Assembly: GCA_020912385.1 (NCBI GenBank)
Contig: CP087212.1
Coordinates: 558,001-622,000 of the forward strand
Reading direction: 5' to 3'
DNA: 64,000 nt
Source of the DNA: Neofusicoccum parvum
Lineage: Eukaryota; Ascomycota; Dothideomycetes; Botryosphaeriales; Botryosphaeriaceae
Shown: piece after piece, positions 45,798 through 56,486 of the stretch
How the letters are laid out: every line of letters begins with the position of its first letter
Position numbering within the stretch: position 1 is the stretch's first letter
Translations under genes and position numbers: made by a program
The notes under the pieces: model-generated
The model's input: the letters and a program-made list of their open reading frames with translations, nothing else
Told to the model about the DNA's origin: nothing
The model's database searches: none

Positions 45798-47450
45798 ATG
45801 GCTCAACCAACTACTACTCGATCAACCTATAACGAAGCAGATATCTTCCTCGCTATCTCAGCTATTGATAAGAAGCAGATCCGGAGCGTAAAGCGCGCTG
45901 CATCAACGTTCAACATCCCCCGAACCACGCTCCGCGACCGACGCGCTGGAGTCGCCTCACGACGCGATTGCGAGCCCAATTCAAAGAAGCTTACAAAATC
46001 CGAGGAGGAGGCAATTATTCAACACATACTTGACCTAGATTCGCGAGGCTTTGCGCCTACGTTGGATGCAGTGCGGGATATGGCTAATAAACTGCTTGCT
46101 GAGCGCGCTGCTGGGCAGGTTGGCACGCATTGGCTAAGGAACTTTGTTAGGCGGACTCCGCAACTCAAAACTCAATTGAATCGACCGTATGATCGCCAGC
46201 GGGCCTTGTGTGAGGATCCTAAGGTCCTTAGCGAGTGGTTTAAGCTTGTACAGCGTATGAAGGAGAAGTACGGCATCCTTGACGAAGACACCCACAACTT
46301 CGACGAGACTGGCTTTATGATAGGCAAGATATTGGCTCAGCTCGTTGTTACAGGCTCGGAGAGGCGCAATCGACCAAAGGCGGTACAGCCAGGCGACCGT
46401 GAGTGGGTGACTGTCATCCAAGGAATCAACGCTGCTGGGTGGGCGATTCCACCATTCATCATCTTCGCGGCCAAGCACCACCTCTCTGCCTGGTATGGGG
46501 ACGACGATATACCTGGCGATTGGGCCATCGCAGTTAGTGACAACGGCTGGACAACGAATGAGCTTGGGGTTGCGTGGCTAAAACACTTCAACAAGCATAC
46601 GAAGGCGCGTACGGTGGGGACGCATCGGCTGCTGATTATCGACGGCCACGAGAGCCACAACTCGCTTGAATTCCAGGCGATCTGTAAGGAGGAGAAGATT
46701 ATCACCCTCTGTATACCTCCACATTCGTCGCATCTGCTCCAGCCGCTTGATGTGGGCTGCTTCTTACCGTTGAAGCGCGCGTATGGGGATCAGATTGGAG
46801 GCTTGGCGCGCAACCACATCAACCATATCACTAAGCTTGAGTTCCTACCAGCCTTTAAAGCAGCCTTTGATAAGTCAATTACAAAGGCTAACATCTGCGC
46901 AAGCTTTCGAGGAGCTGGGCTAGTGCCGTACGACCCAGATGCGGTGCTATTAAAGCTTGAGGTGAAGCTTCGTACGCCAACACCACCAGCTGCCCTAGAG
47001 GCTGCTCTATGGGAGTCGAAAACACCAAGCAACGCGCGAGAACTAGAGTCCCAATCAACCCTAATTCGCGATCGAATTCAAAGGCACCAAGATTCATCGC
47101 CTACTTCAATGATTGAGTCGCTTAATCGGCTTACCAAGGGGGCTCAGCTGATGGTGCATGAGATGGTCTTGTTACGCGATCAGGTCTCCAGCCTTCAGAA
47201 GGCAAATGAGGCTGCCACGAAGCGTAAACAGCGCAAAAGAAAGCGGATCCAGAAGCGAGGTACCTTAACAAAGGTAGAGGGTGAGGAAATTATTACTCAA
47301 AAGGACGTTAATGAGCAACTTGAGGGCGAAATGCGTCGAGGCAAGGCGCGATCTGGTGTGAGTAGGCAGCAAACAGCGCGCTGTAGGCGCTGTAGGGAGC
47401 CAGGGCACAATTCTCGTACGTGCCAAAAAGATACTGTGGAGGCTTCTTAA
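45798..47450 (+). CDS. pogo/Fot1-type transposase with C-terminal CCHC knuckle
   Basis: Single exon, 550 residues. The N-terminal 55 residues form a Psq-type helix-turn-helix (SVKRAASTFNIPRTTLRDRR). Then comes a CENP-B/Tc5-type DNA-binding domain (KLTKSEEEAIIQHILDLDSR, VGTHWLRNFVRR). The DDE_1 catalytic core follows with the three acidic residues in NFDETGFM, LLIIDGHESH and QPLDVGCF. After the core is a Lys/Arg-rich segment (KRKQRKRKRIQKRG), probably for nuclear import or DNA contact. Near the C-terminus lies CRRCREPGHNSRTC, a C-x2-C-x4-H-x4-C zinc knuckle. The enzyme would cut and paste the element at TA sites in the nucleus. No stop or frameshift interrupts it. Start: first ATG after the terminal repeat. 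Confidence 0.92.
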   Translation: MAQPTTTRSTYNEADIFLAISAIDKKQIRSVKRAASTFNIPRTTLRDRRAGVASRRDCEPNSKKLTKSEEEAIIQHILDLDSRGFAPTLDAVRDMANKLLAERAAGQVGTHWLRNFVRRTPQLKTQLNRPYDRQRALCEDPKVLSEWFKLVQRMKEKYGILDEDTHNFDETGFMIGKILAQLVVTGSERRNRPKAVQPGDREWVTVIQGINAAGWAIPPFIIFAAKHHLSAWYGDDDIPGDWAIAVSDNGWTTNELGVAWLKHFNKHTKARTVGTHRLLIIDGHESHNSLEFQAICKEEKIITLCIPPHSSHLLQPLDVGCFLPLKRAYGDQIGGLARNHINHITKLEFLPAFKAAFDKSITKANICASFRGAGLVPYDPDAVLLKLEVKLRTPTPPAALEAALWESKTPSNARELESQSTLIRDRIQRHQDSSPTSMIESLNRLTKGAQLMVHEMVLLRDQVSSLQKANEAATKRKQRKRKRIQKRGTLTKVEGEEIITQKDVNEQLEGEMRRGKARSGVSRQQTARCRRCREPGHNSRTCQKDTVEAS

Positions 47451-47530
47451 GCTAGGATAGTTGTTGTTCTTATTATATTTCAATGCGTTGTTGAACGATA
47501 TGCGTGTGAAGGCGTAGAAAGCTGATGAGG

Positions 47531-47572
47531 GTGGCGGCTCGCTTGGAGTGGCGGCTCGCTTGTAAACTACGT
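47531..47572 (-). repeat. right terminal inverted repeat with two 17-bp units
   Basis: Reading inward on the minus strand: the 11-bp tip (47562-47572), a full unit (47545-47561) and a 14-bp unit (47531-47544). One unit fewer than at the left end. Confidence 0.88.
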
Positions 47573-47574
47573 TA

Positions 47575-47976
47575 CATCTGCAACACATTCAGCCTTATAA
47601 AACACAAGGAACAGGTTGAAACGAACTGCTTGAGTCTAATTCCGAGGTACTAAAGCGAGTGTAGGATCTACAGCTCGAAGATCCGTTAGGTAAACAGTGG
47701 AGAACCCCGCGATGATCACATCCGGTCGAGCCGCATGCATCAGGAGACCTCCGATCTGAACAGAGGGAGCTGAGCGCCGCCATCTTTAGGCCGCCAAAGA
47801 AAGGCGTTGAAGCAACGACAAGAACCGAGAAGAGATTGCCTCGTCAAAGAACAGACGGCCCTTGGAAATACCGGCCAGCACTTCCTACGCTCATCCAGAC
47901 ATCAGCGCCCGCACAAGAGACAGCCGCCAGTCACCAGATCAACTTACCGCCCATCCCCTTCGCCATCTCCCTTCGA
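47575..47976. other. spacer between transposon and P450 3' end
   Basis: About 400 bp, expected to hold the P450 3' UTR. The transposon sits immediately downstream. No gene recognised. Confidence 0.5.
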
Positions 47977-49992
47977 CTACTCCACTGCGCGCTTAACCAG
48001 CACCCTCACGCCCTTGCTGTCCGGCCTCACCGCCGGCAAGAACGCATCGTGATGATACCGCACGTCCTCAACCCCACACTCGTACAGCTCCAACCTGTCC
48101 CCAAAACACCTAACCAACGTCGCCAGCCCGATAAACAGCTCCGCATACGCCAGACTACACACCGCAAGTCAGCAAAACCCCTGCAAACCCCCGACAACAT
48201 AGAAAGAAAAAAAAAGGCCGCACTCACTTAATCCCCACACACTGCCTACTCCCCTTCGAAAAGCTCAACAGCCTCCCCTCCAACGCCCTCCCCCCCTCCA
48301 ACCACCGCTCCGGCCTGTACGCCCAGCTATCCGGGAAGACATCCTCGTCGTGGTGGACGTGAAACGCGCTCATGCCGACGGGGGTGCCTGGCGGGATGGA
48401 CCAGGCCCTCCCGCCGGGCTCGGCGTACGCCAGCGGCTCGTCCTGCGGCACGCGCGCCAGCCGCGTCACCACGCCGTAGCCCAGCCGCAGGCCCTCGTGC
48501 ACGCACGCCGACAGGTACGGCAGCTGCTCCAGCGCCGGCCAGCCGGGCACGGCCGCCGCCGACGCTGTCGGGATGGCGGCTGCCAGCTCGGCGTGCAGGC
48601 GGTTGAGCGCTGAGGGCGTTGAGAGGAGGTAGGTTAGGTTGGTCGTGAGGCCTGGTGGGTGCTCGGGGTTAGTTTTGGGGCGTTGGAGGGGGGGAGGGGC
48701 GCGGAACGTACTCCAGGAGACCGTCTCGATGCCGGCTTGCACCGTGACTTGGGCTTCGCGGCTCAGGCGCTCGGCGTCCTTTTCGGCCTCCGGTAGGTTG
48801 GGGTTGGTGAGGATTTCTGAGAAGACGGTGGCGCGGTCGGGCTGGGAGAGTTTGGGGGCGCCGGAGCTGATTTCTTCTTTGATGCGGCGGACGTGTTTGC
48901 GGATGTCCTGGTTGCGGTGGTGGGTTAGCTTGCCTTGTGTGGGCTTGAACGGCTGGGCGGGAGGGTACGTACGATGCGAAATGTCCGCCAGATCTCCCAG
49001 TCTGGGTTCATCCAGTTCATCACAGACCTGATGGTTTCGTCAGCACGCAACCAACCTATATAAGAAGTGGGTGGGCGTACGTAGGGATGCTATAGAACAG
49101 CATTTTGTACAGTGGGAAATGCCTGAACGGAATCACCGCATCGATACCTCCGTGAATGGCACTGTACAGGCTCTTCTGCATTGTCGGATCATCCAAAAAT
49201 CCGTAGCTGCGTCCGAAGCAGTACTCTGTGATGACGTCGGTCGCGAAGCACGAGATGGAATCGGGGAGACTCAGTGGTCTCCCCGTGCCAGCGAATGTCG
49301 TCTCGATATTGTTTACAAGTTTGATAATGTTTTGTTTGATGAGGGGCTCGAGCTTGACGACCATGGGACGTGAGAAGAGGCGCTGCACCGGCGCACGGCG
49401 CATGCGATGGAGTTCATGGGTGAGGGATCCGAAATATGTCTGATGGAGAAAATGTGTAAGACGAGCTGTTGTAGCGTGGCGGGGATTGTGGGTGCCTGCA
49501 TACTCCCCCAAAGTCAAAAGGGCCTGTGAACCAGGATGTTATCCCACGCTTAGATGTATACGAGTACAACGAGTCGATGAACTTGGGGTCGCGAACATGG
49601 AGCTCGTCCGGGTTGATACGAATGATCGGGCCTGGTCGAAATTTGGGAATTATTATAGAGTTCAGGCAGCTTCTCGATGGGAGAAAAGCGTCATGTCTTA
49701 CCATATCTGTCGTGTAGCTTCGAGATTGTTCTTGTGTATTCCCCTCTCCTATAAAAGTCGTGGTAGGTCTCGTACCAATACCTGGTAGTGTTCAGAAATG
49801 CAAACAGACTTAAAGGACTTGGGAGTCGTACGTCAATCCTGCCAGTTTCGGGCCAGGGAACTTCGCAATCGGATGGAAATATAGCCTGTAAATCCCCAGA
49901 CCTACGACCCAAAGAGTAAGGAGCAGAGCGACAATCATGAAAGGATGTTGAGTCAGGAAGCCTGCAGCAAACACCTCGTCTTGGACCGCCAT
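47977..49992 (-). CDS. cytochrome P450 monooxygenase (trichodiene oxygenase-like group)
   Basis: Eight exons, complement of 47977..48154, 48228..48651, 48712..48907, 48973..49027, 49081..49439, 49504..49631, 49702..49781 and 49832..49992, encode 526 residues; every phase closes. Membrane anchor: [20 protein letters not shown] followed by [13 protein letters not shown]. Other marks: [31 protein letters not shown] (C-helix), I-helix [17 protein letters not shown] (ExxR), YRPERWL and the heme loop [14 protein letters not shown] with Cys464. The opening ([18 protein letters not shown]...Y) and RINPDELHV are typical of the large fungal group annotated as trichodiene oxygenase-like; that name does not imply trichothecene synthesis, and no trichodiene synthase is present. 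All key residues are intact. The transposon lies 400 bp beyond the stop. Confidence 0.9.
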
Positions 49993-50957
49993 AGTGGATG
50001 GGCCTTCTCAGAAGCAGAGCTGTGGATGGAAATGGAATGGTTGAAATGCCAGACTGCGGCGCGGTACGAGTCCCACGCGGATCATATAAAGGAAATGCGG
50101 GCCAGTCAGCTTTCGGTCGACCCCCATTGCATCATGGAGGGATCCGCTGCATCTTCTCCCCGGCTGAGTACCTAGTCCGCTTTAATGCGTGCGAATTTAT
50201 ATCCTTATCAAGCGACATCAGCCGCTGCGGTCCTTGACGGGAGCCGAACTTGACCAACCACAAGGCAGACTTGGTTCAGAACGGCCAAAACCAAGGATTT
50301 CCGGCCCGTGTAGGGTGGAGAGTCGATAAATTTGCGTAGTCACAGTCCCGCTTATGCACATTAGCACACAACGCTACACACGGGGAGCGGGCATAGGGCT
50401 GTTAGTAGCACATGCCCGACACCGGAAGCGACGGCGTTGTGCGACTAGTAGTGCACGATCCTGCCGGCAGCGGCTTGGGTAGGTGCGACGATCCAATAAG
50501 GGCCGAGGGGTTGAAAGTCGAAAGTCCCCACTCACATCTGGGTGGCCCAGATTGACGACGCAAGGCTGAGCGGGCCGCACCTTATTAGTCAAATACGGCT
50601 TAATCAAGTCGGACGCCACTGCCGTTAAGGGACGATCTGCGACGTTTCCCCCGCTCTGTCGCGACTGGGTGCATCCGCTGGAGCTTGAGTAAGCGAGGCC
50701 AATTGGCATCCTCGAGGATTGATGCAGAGAGAGCTGACATTTGATGTCATACGGTAGCTAGGAACGTTGTTGCCGGGATGCGAATCCTTCTATGTAGCAC
50801 CAAGCCAAGCAAGCGACAGGTGAAGGCCCAAAATCCAAGCAATCGAACGTAGGAACGTACAGGATATATACAGGAATAGAAATGACGCTCAAGGCTGAGC
50901 CTATGATAGATTACAAAGCATCCGAAAAAGACATTAGATGGAGGGTAGTGGGAAGAG
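49993..50957. other. promoter region of the P450 at 49992
   Basis: On the minus strand, TTTATATGAT (50081-50090) and ATATAAAT (50195-50202) are TATA-like, 90 and 200 bp before the ATG; neither is certain. The right part should hold the 3' UTR of the FAD monooxygenase. No gene recognised. Confidence 0.4.
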
Positions 50958-52311
50958 TCACATAACGGTGCAGTTCAGCCAAGCCTTTTTGCTCTCGAGA
51001 TGGGCGCGAAGGGCGTCTTGGGGGGTCTTGATCGGGTCGTAAAGCCAGATGAAAGCATCCGGATCGTCAGGCAGCTGTCCGTTGGGCACGTATTTCCTCA
51101 GCTTCTCCAGGCGCGTGTCGGGGTCCACACCAGCGAGCACGCCGACCTCAGAGGTAAACTTGAGGGTGACGCATCTCTCGTATCTGAGCTTGTTGTAGAG
51201 TTCCAGCCTCTCGGCAACGTCCCGCGGGCGAGCGTCTGAGGTAAAGAGCTCGCCAAGGCATGCAGCGTCCTCAACACCCTGGACGGCGCCGGTGGCGTGC
51301 GTCGGATGCAGGGGATGTGCTGCATCCCCAATCAGGACAAGCTTACCCTTGACGAAGGACGTGGGTGGGTCGCGGGCCGGGAAAGCCCAGTGTTTGAAGT
51401 CCTCCCCCATGAAGATAAGGTCCTTGAAAAACTGCGGGTGGTCGTGGAAGACGTCGACGACCTCTTCGGGGTCGCTCTTCGCGTGCCAGTCCATGGTGGT
51501 GAGGTCGCGCTTGCTCAGCTTGGCGGGAAACAGGAGGCCGAAGTTGAGGAACGAGCCGCTCCTCGCGGTGTAGATGACCGAGACGGAGCCGTTGGGGCCG
51601 CGGAAGGACACATGGGCGTTCGGGAAGCCGTGCGAGTCCAGGAAGTCGGCGGCTGCAGGATTCTGGCGGGCCTTCTCCTCCTGGACAAAGAAGCGAAAGA
51701 TGTTGACGCCTGCGCGCGTCGACACGCACTCGGGCCCGGCGATCGCCTGCACCATCTGCGAGTGGATCCCGTCCGCTCCGACGATGGCGTCCCCGGCATG
51801 TACCGTTCCATCCTTGAGGGTCAGAGTGCCGGCCTCGGGATCGACGGCGTCGATGATGGCCGACAGGTGGAGGCGCGCGTTGGGGTATGACAAGGCCTTC
51901 TCCCTCAGTGCCGCATGCGCGTCGACTCGGTGGCACATGATCTCGTCGCCCTCGAAACGCAGCTCCCGGCGGCGGTCTTCAAGGACCTGGCGGCTGCTGT
52001 CAGTGTCTGGCGGGCGTCGCCTCTCGCGCGGCACTCACGTAGCGCTCCTTCACCGACTCCATGCGGCCGTCGCGCACCATGTAGTTGGACCAGCGCTCGC
52101 ACTTGCATGCCTGGAAGTCCTTGTAGTGGTCGATGCCCCAGCGCGGAAAGACATGAGCCGTGGTACTGGGCCCGAAGTGCAGGGCAGCGCCCACCTCGTT
52201 GGAAAAGGCCGAGCGCTCGAAGATGTCGACGTCGTGGCCCTGGCGCGCGAGGGCAATGGCAGCAGAGAAGCCAGCCAGGCCGGCTCCGACAATCAGGATC
52301 TTGAGGGGCAT
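50958..52311 (-). CDS. FAD-dependent aromatic monooxygenase (salicylate hydroxylase-like)
   Basis: Two exons, complement of 50958..51986 and 52039..52311, encode 433 residues. Class A flavoprotein motifs: PLKILIVGAGLAGFSAAIAL (FAD ADP-binding, GxGxxG), DAIVGADGIHS (the DG motif) and KLVLIGDAAHPLHPTHATGA (the GD motif, FAD ribityl binding). The family hydroxylates aromatic rings with NAD(P)H and O2; 6-hydroxynicotinate and salicylate hydroxylases and several pathway enzymes of fungal metabolites belong here. No membrane anchor, so it is cytosolic. Substrate unknown. It lies between two P450 genes and diverges from the one at 53334. Confidence 0.9.
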
Positions 52312-53333
52312 TGCTGCAGAACCAGCAGGGTCGGAGAAAAAGAACGGTACACGTACGGCTGGCCGTGGTAACAGACTGTCGGGACGCGTGCACAACTTAT
52401 CTACCAGCGCTCAGGCTGGCGACGGGGACCATGCGGGCGGGGTAGGCGCAGCATTGGCGGCGCTGCAATTGCCAATGGCCGGGTTTCGAACTCATTCTGA
52501 GCGTTACGCGGCGTCAAACGTTATGGCGGCGGGAGCAGAGGCCGGGCCTGGGGCGGGAAGGACCGCTCGTGAAAGCGGAGCTCTCGCTTGGGCGGGCGGC
52601 TCGCAGCACAGCAACGGCAGCGCACGAGGCCCGCACGGAGCCCAGCGGCTCCTCTCCTCCGCGCTTTTGCTTCTTCGCCGCCGCCATGTTTCTGCAGCGC
52701 CGTCAGCTCGCTCTCGCCAGCTCGCTCTCGCCAGCAACGGGGCGCGCCTCGCTGTGGCCGGCCTGCATGCTTCCCGCGGCCATGCCCATCTCGGCCGACG
52801 CCATTGGCAGCCGCCCTGCCGCGCTCCTGGTGGAGGCGTGAGCAGCCGTGCCATTGCTCCGATCACTTGCCTCGCAGGGCCTGCCAAGTTCAGCCCCCCG
52901 GCCGCCGATTGCCAAACGGCCGTCTCACTCCATCACGCCAAAGCCACCGCGACACAAACCCACGGCGAGCCATGTGATTGACAGCAGCCCGCCTGCGCAA
53001 CGTGCCACCGCAGAACAAGCATAACAGCCCTGGTTATAGCCGGCGAGCGGACGGGATCCCATGTCATTTCCGACATGTCCGGATTACTCACCCATCACCC
53101 CCGGCGCGCTACAACTCACTTCTCTGCTCACCACTATACACCGTTGGAGACACCTCAGCCTTGCTGCTGTGGCCTGCGGTCGACTTGCTTATCCAGCATT
53201 CTCCAGCGTGAATGAGGCTCAAGTGCTGACGGTCGCCATGTGTTCGTGGTATTTCTTTGGCCTCGCAGGCCAACAAGCACCGGCAAACCCTCATCTCATT
53301 CTCACTCTCTGACCATCTGTCTCACCAAACACC
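52312..53333. promoter_or_regulatory. 1-kb divergent region between FAD monooxygenase and P450
   Basis: Outward start codons at 52311 and 53334. The GC-rich left part has open frames without conservation. No motif can be assigned with confidence. Confidence 0.4.
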
Positions 53334-55200
53334 ATGCTTTTTAAAGACGCCGTGTCTTTCGCTCAAGACCACTGGGTGGCTCTGAGTGTCTTGCTTGCGC
53401 TATCCTGCGTGTCTTACAGCTACATCCGAGCCTACTTCTTCCTGCGCGGCTTCAACGGGCCATTCCTCGCCAAGCTCAGCAATTTTTGGCAGCTGTGGGA
53501 CACGCTCGTTGACCTCGAGCGGCCGCCCTTGCAGCATGTCCACGCTGAATACGGCAAGGCAGTGCGAATCGGCCCAGATGTGCTGTCGTTCAGCTCGGCC
53601 GACGCCGCCCGCGACATCTACTACGGTGTCGGCAGAGACTGGCCGAAGTCCGAGGCATACAGGGTCATGGGCACCTTCACTCGTGGAGCGGCCGATGAGA
53701 TTCTGTTCTCGTCGACCAACAAGCCTTGGTATGGAGGTTGCCCAATGCGGCAAAAAGATGCTCGTCTGACCCGCCCAACAGGCACGACAACATCCGTCGC
53801 TGCGTCAACGCCGCCTACTCAATGGGCTCTATCCGCCAGTACGAGGCCATCGTCGACAGCAAGGTTGACGTGCTCGTGGAGCAGCTCCAGAAGCGCTTCG
53901 CCGACCAGGGCAACAGGGCCTTCGATGCAACTGAGTGGTTTTGCTTCTTCTCGACGGATGTCATCACGGCCGTCACGTGGGGCCGATCCTGGCAATGCCT
54001 GGAGACAGGCTCTGACACTGGCGGCATCATGAAGCAGTTCGACGCTGATTTACGCTACGCGCAAAAGGCGAGAATTAATGCCGCTTCTGACGTGAGCGCG
54101 GGGTCCGGATGTCCCAGGGCGTCCTGGTCCCAGCCTTGCAGCACTCTAGTCCTCAGCTAACATGGATTCTCCGCTAGATATGCCCTATGCCAGTTCTCGA
54201 CAAGTTCCTACGCAAGAACCCTGTCCTGGGCTATCTCGATAGACTCGGCCTAATGAACAAAACTCCGCCAACCATCGCCATCGTCGCGTCCGAGTTCCAG
54301 AAGGCCCGCGAAGAGGCCGCCGACTTCGAGAAGCCCAAGGTTGGCACCATCGACGACCCAACCCTACTCGTCGACCAGATCATCCGGGCCCGCCGGACGA
54401 ACCCGGACATCATGACCGAGCTCGACGTCTTGAAGCTCGGCGTGAACACCGTGTTTGCCGGCGCGGACACAACGTGAGTCCGAGCCACCCTCCACCCCTA
54501 CTACAAAGCACAAACCAAAATAAGCACACCGAAACCTAATCGACCCTGTCACAGCGGTATAACCATCACCGCCCTCTTCTATCACCTCCTCCGCACCCCC
54601 CACGCCCACGCTGCCCTCCTCCACGAACTCCGCACCCACTTCCCCAATACACCCCCCATCCACATCCCCTACGCCCGCGCCGCCTCCCTCCCCTACCTCG
54701 CCGCCTGCATCAAAGAGACCTTCCGCTTGCACCCCGTCCTCCGCATCACGCCCTCCCGCATCGTCACCACCCCCGGCGGCGCCACCATCGCCGGCCAGCA
54801 CGTCCCCCACGGCACCGTCGTCGGCGTCAACCCGTGGGTCGCGCACTACGACCCCGCCATCTTCGGCCCGGACACGCGCTCCTTCGTGCCCGAGCGCTGG
54901 CTGGCCTCGCCCACCGCCGCGCCCGAAGACGCGGCCGCGCCCGGGTTCGGCGAGCTGGAGGGCAGCGGCGCCAAGGGGGGCGCCGGCGCCGGCCGCGGCA
55001 TGAACTCGGCGCTGCTGCACTTCGGCGCCGGCAACTTCAACTGCATCGGGAAGAACCTGGCGCTGGTGGAGATGTACAAGTGCGTGCCGAGGGTGGTGCT
55101 GGCCTTTCCGGAGATGGGCGTGGTGGGGGCTGGCGAGTGGAGGTTGGATCCGCAGGCGTTGATGAAGCCGGTGGGGTTGGAGTTTAGGCTGGGGAAGTGA
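53334..55200 (+). CDS. cytochrome P450 monooxygenase (pisatin demethylase-like group)
   Basis: Four exons, 53334..53728, 53782..54091, 54178..54473 and 54555..55200, encode 548 residues. Membrane anchor: HWVALSVLLALSCVSYSYIR. The FNGPFLAKLSNFWQLW opening and YGKAVRIGPDVLSFSSADA are typical of the fungal group annotated as pisatin demethylase-like (CYP57 and relatives), enzymes that often modify plant phenolics, though function varies widely. I-helix AGADTTGIT joins across intron 3; KETFRLHPVLR is the ExxR helix; FVPERWL follows, then the heme loop FGAGNFNCIGKN with Cys497. Between ERWL and the heme loop is a low-complexity Ala/Gly insertion of about 35 residues (TAAPEDAAAPGFGELEGSGA onward), longer than usual. 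Catalytic residues are intact. Confidence 0.88.
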
Positions 55201-55916
55201 GGGGGGCGTTGATTTATTTATTTATCTATTTCTTCTTATGAGATAATATGGTCGGGAGGAGGAGCGTGGGAGGCTAAGATGGTGAGTTGGGCGTGATTCA
55301 TTTTCTTCTTTTCCCGCTGCTTCTTCATCACTGTTAGGTGGATTTGTGCAGCAAGAGGGAGGATGTAATTGCGGGTTTGGTTGGCACACCGTAGGCTCTC
55401 GTCGTAGAGTGTTGCGATGGACGAAGAGCGTGTGGTGAGATGAGACACTAGTCGAGATTGAGTCCCTCTTTTGTGACCGAATGGATGCACCAACTCCGGA
55501 CGCCAAGGTTATGTGGGGTGGCTGTCATTACACTTAAGCATCCACGCCGCTTTCCTGATGCTATTTGACTTTTCGAGAAGCACTGAGATGAAGTGATCTC
55601 GAAGGATTCAGAGAAATTGTACAACCGTTCATCACCGCCGAGTGTCCCTTCACTATCTAATGGAAAGGTTCAACGCTCACCCACCCTAAGCACCCTAACA
55701 TCCATGGAAAGGACACAACAATACGATCGGGCATTCTCATTGCGCAACATACAAAGACAAGCAAAAGCTCTAAACACAGATAACCTCCCCAAGACTGCAA
55801 CGCTCAACGACGAATCCCCACCAACACCGAGAAAAGCATAACCAAAAGCAGCGCTCAATCCTCCCAAGAAAAAAAAAAAGCACAAACGACCACCCATCAT
55901 CACGCCGCCCACCCCA
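55201..55916. other. convergent intergenic region, no gene seen
   Basis: Tail-to-tail spacer between the P450 and a small Ser/Pro-rich gene. A TTTATT-repeat run lies near 55213-55228, just after the P450 stop, and may belong to its 3' end. Nothing else was recognised. Confidence 0.5.
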
Positions 55917-56486
55917 TCAATACTCGGACCAATGCCTCGGCCCCGGCACCTCCTCCACCTCCTCCGGCCCCATCGGCCTCCTCCTGAAGCAGCTCGAGCA
56001 TCGCCTCAACCCCCTGCCGACCGACCTGCCCAGCCGCCGCAGCGCCGTCTCGTCGGCCCGGCCCTTCTCGTCCGCCGCCTGCGAGGACGGCGGCGAGGAG
56101 GAGGCGGCGTGCGGCATTGTCGGCGCGGGTTCGCGGCGCGGGGCCGGCGACGGCTGTCGCTGGCTGTGTGCGGTGTCCGGCATGCGCGGCGACGGCGGCG
56201 GCGACGGCGACGGCGTGGTGGCGGGCGAGGCGAAGCGGTGCGAGCGGGCGCTGGTGCTGGAGGAGCGGGGGAGGCCGTGCTCGGAGAGCGGGGCCCAGCG
56301 GGCGTGGAGGCGCTGGTTCGCGGAGGTGGCCGAGAGGGAGGAGGGTGGGGAGAGGGTTGAGGAGGTGGGAGGGCCGGGCGAGCAGGGTGGCGAGGAGGTG
56401 GGAGGGCCGGGAGAGTAGGGTGGCGAGGAGATGGAGGTGGAGGCTGTTGGCGAGGAGCAGGTTGTTGAGAGGGAGAAGTGGCTCAT
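55917..56486 (-). CDS. small Ser/Pro-rich protein with basic Cys-containing tail
   Basis: Single exon, 189 residues from the first ATG (56486). The N-terminal two thirds are Ser/Pro/Thr-rich and disordered, with a 13-residue repeat PPYSPGPPTSSPP / PPCSPGPPTSSTL. The end is more ordered: ETALRRLGRSVGRGLRRCSS, CFRRRPMGPEEVEEVPGPRH and WSEY. The basic amphipathic RRLGRSVGRGLRRCSSCFRRR could bind membranes, with the two cysteines as possible palmitoylation sites; this is inference. No signal peptide. I do not recognise a family, and in GC-rich sequence such a frame could be chance, but the non-repetitive C-terminus argues for a real gene. Confidence 0.5.
   Translation of the reverse strand: MSHFSLSTTCSSPTASTSISSPPYSPGPPTSSPPCSPGPPTSSTLSPPSSLSATSANQRLHARWAPLSEHGLPRSSSTSARSHRFASPATTPSPSPPPSPRMPDTAHSQRQPSPAPRREPAPTMPHAASSSPPSSQAADEKGRADETALRRLGRSVGRGLRRCSSCFRRRPMGPEEVEEVPGPRHWSEY

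Larger units (their letters stand above)
45700..47572 (+). mobile_element. apparently intact pogo/Fot1-like DNA transposon (1873 bp)
   Basis: Terminal inverted repeats begin ACGTAGTTTAC and are flanked by TA on each side (45698-45699 and 47573-47574), the target duplication expected for Tc1/mariner/pogo elements. One full-length transposase gene lies between. Each end carries copies of a 17-bp unit (AAGCGAGCCGCCACTCC): three at the left end, two at the right. The outer 42 bp are identical between ends, and similarity continues beyond the units. No excess of C-to-T decay is evident and the gene is open, so the insertion looks recent and the copy could be active. Confidence 0.9.

Noticed and set aside
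47977..49992. Trichothecene biosynthesis suggested by the trichodiene-oxygenase-like P450
   Set aside because: No trichodiene synthase or other TRI gene is in the window, and this P450 group is large and functionally diverse.
52470..52500. GTTCGAAAC-like tRNA B box on the minus strand
   Set aside because: No matching A box or cloverleaf can be drawn upstream; a single B-box match is expected by chance.
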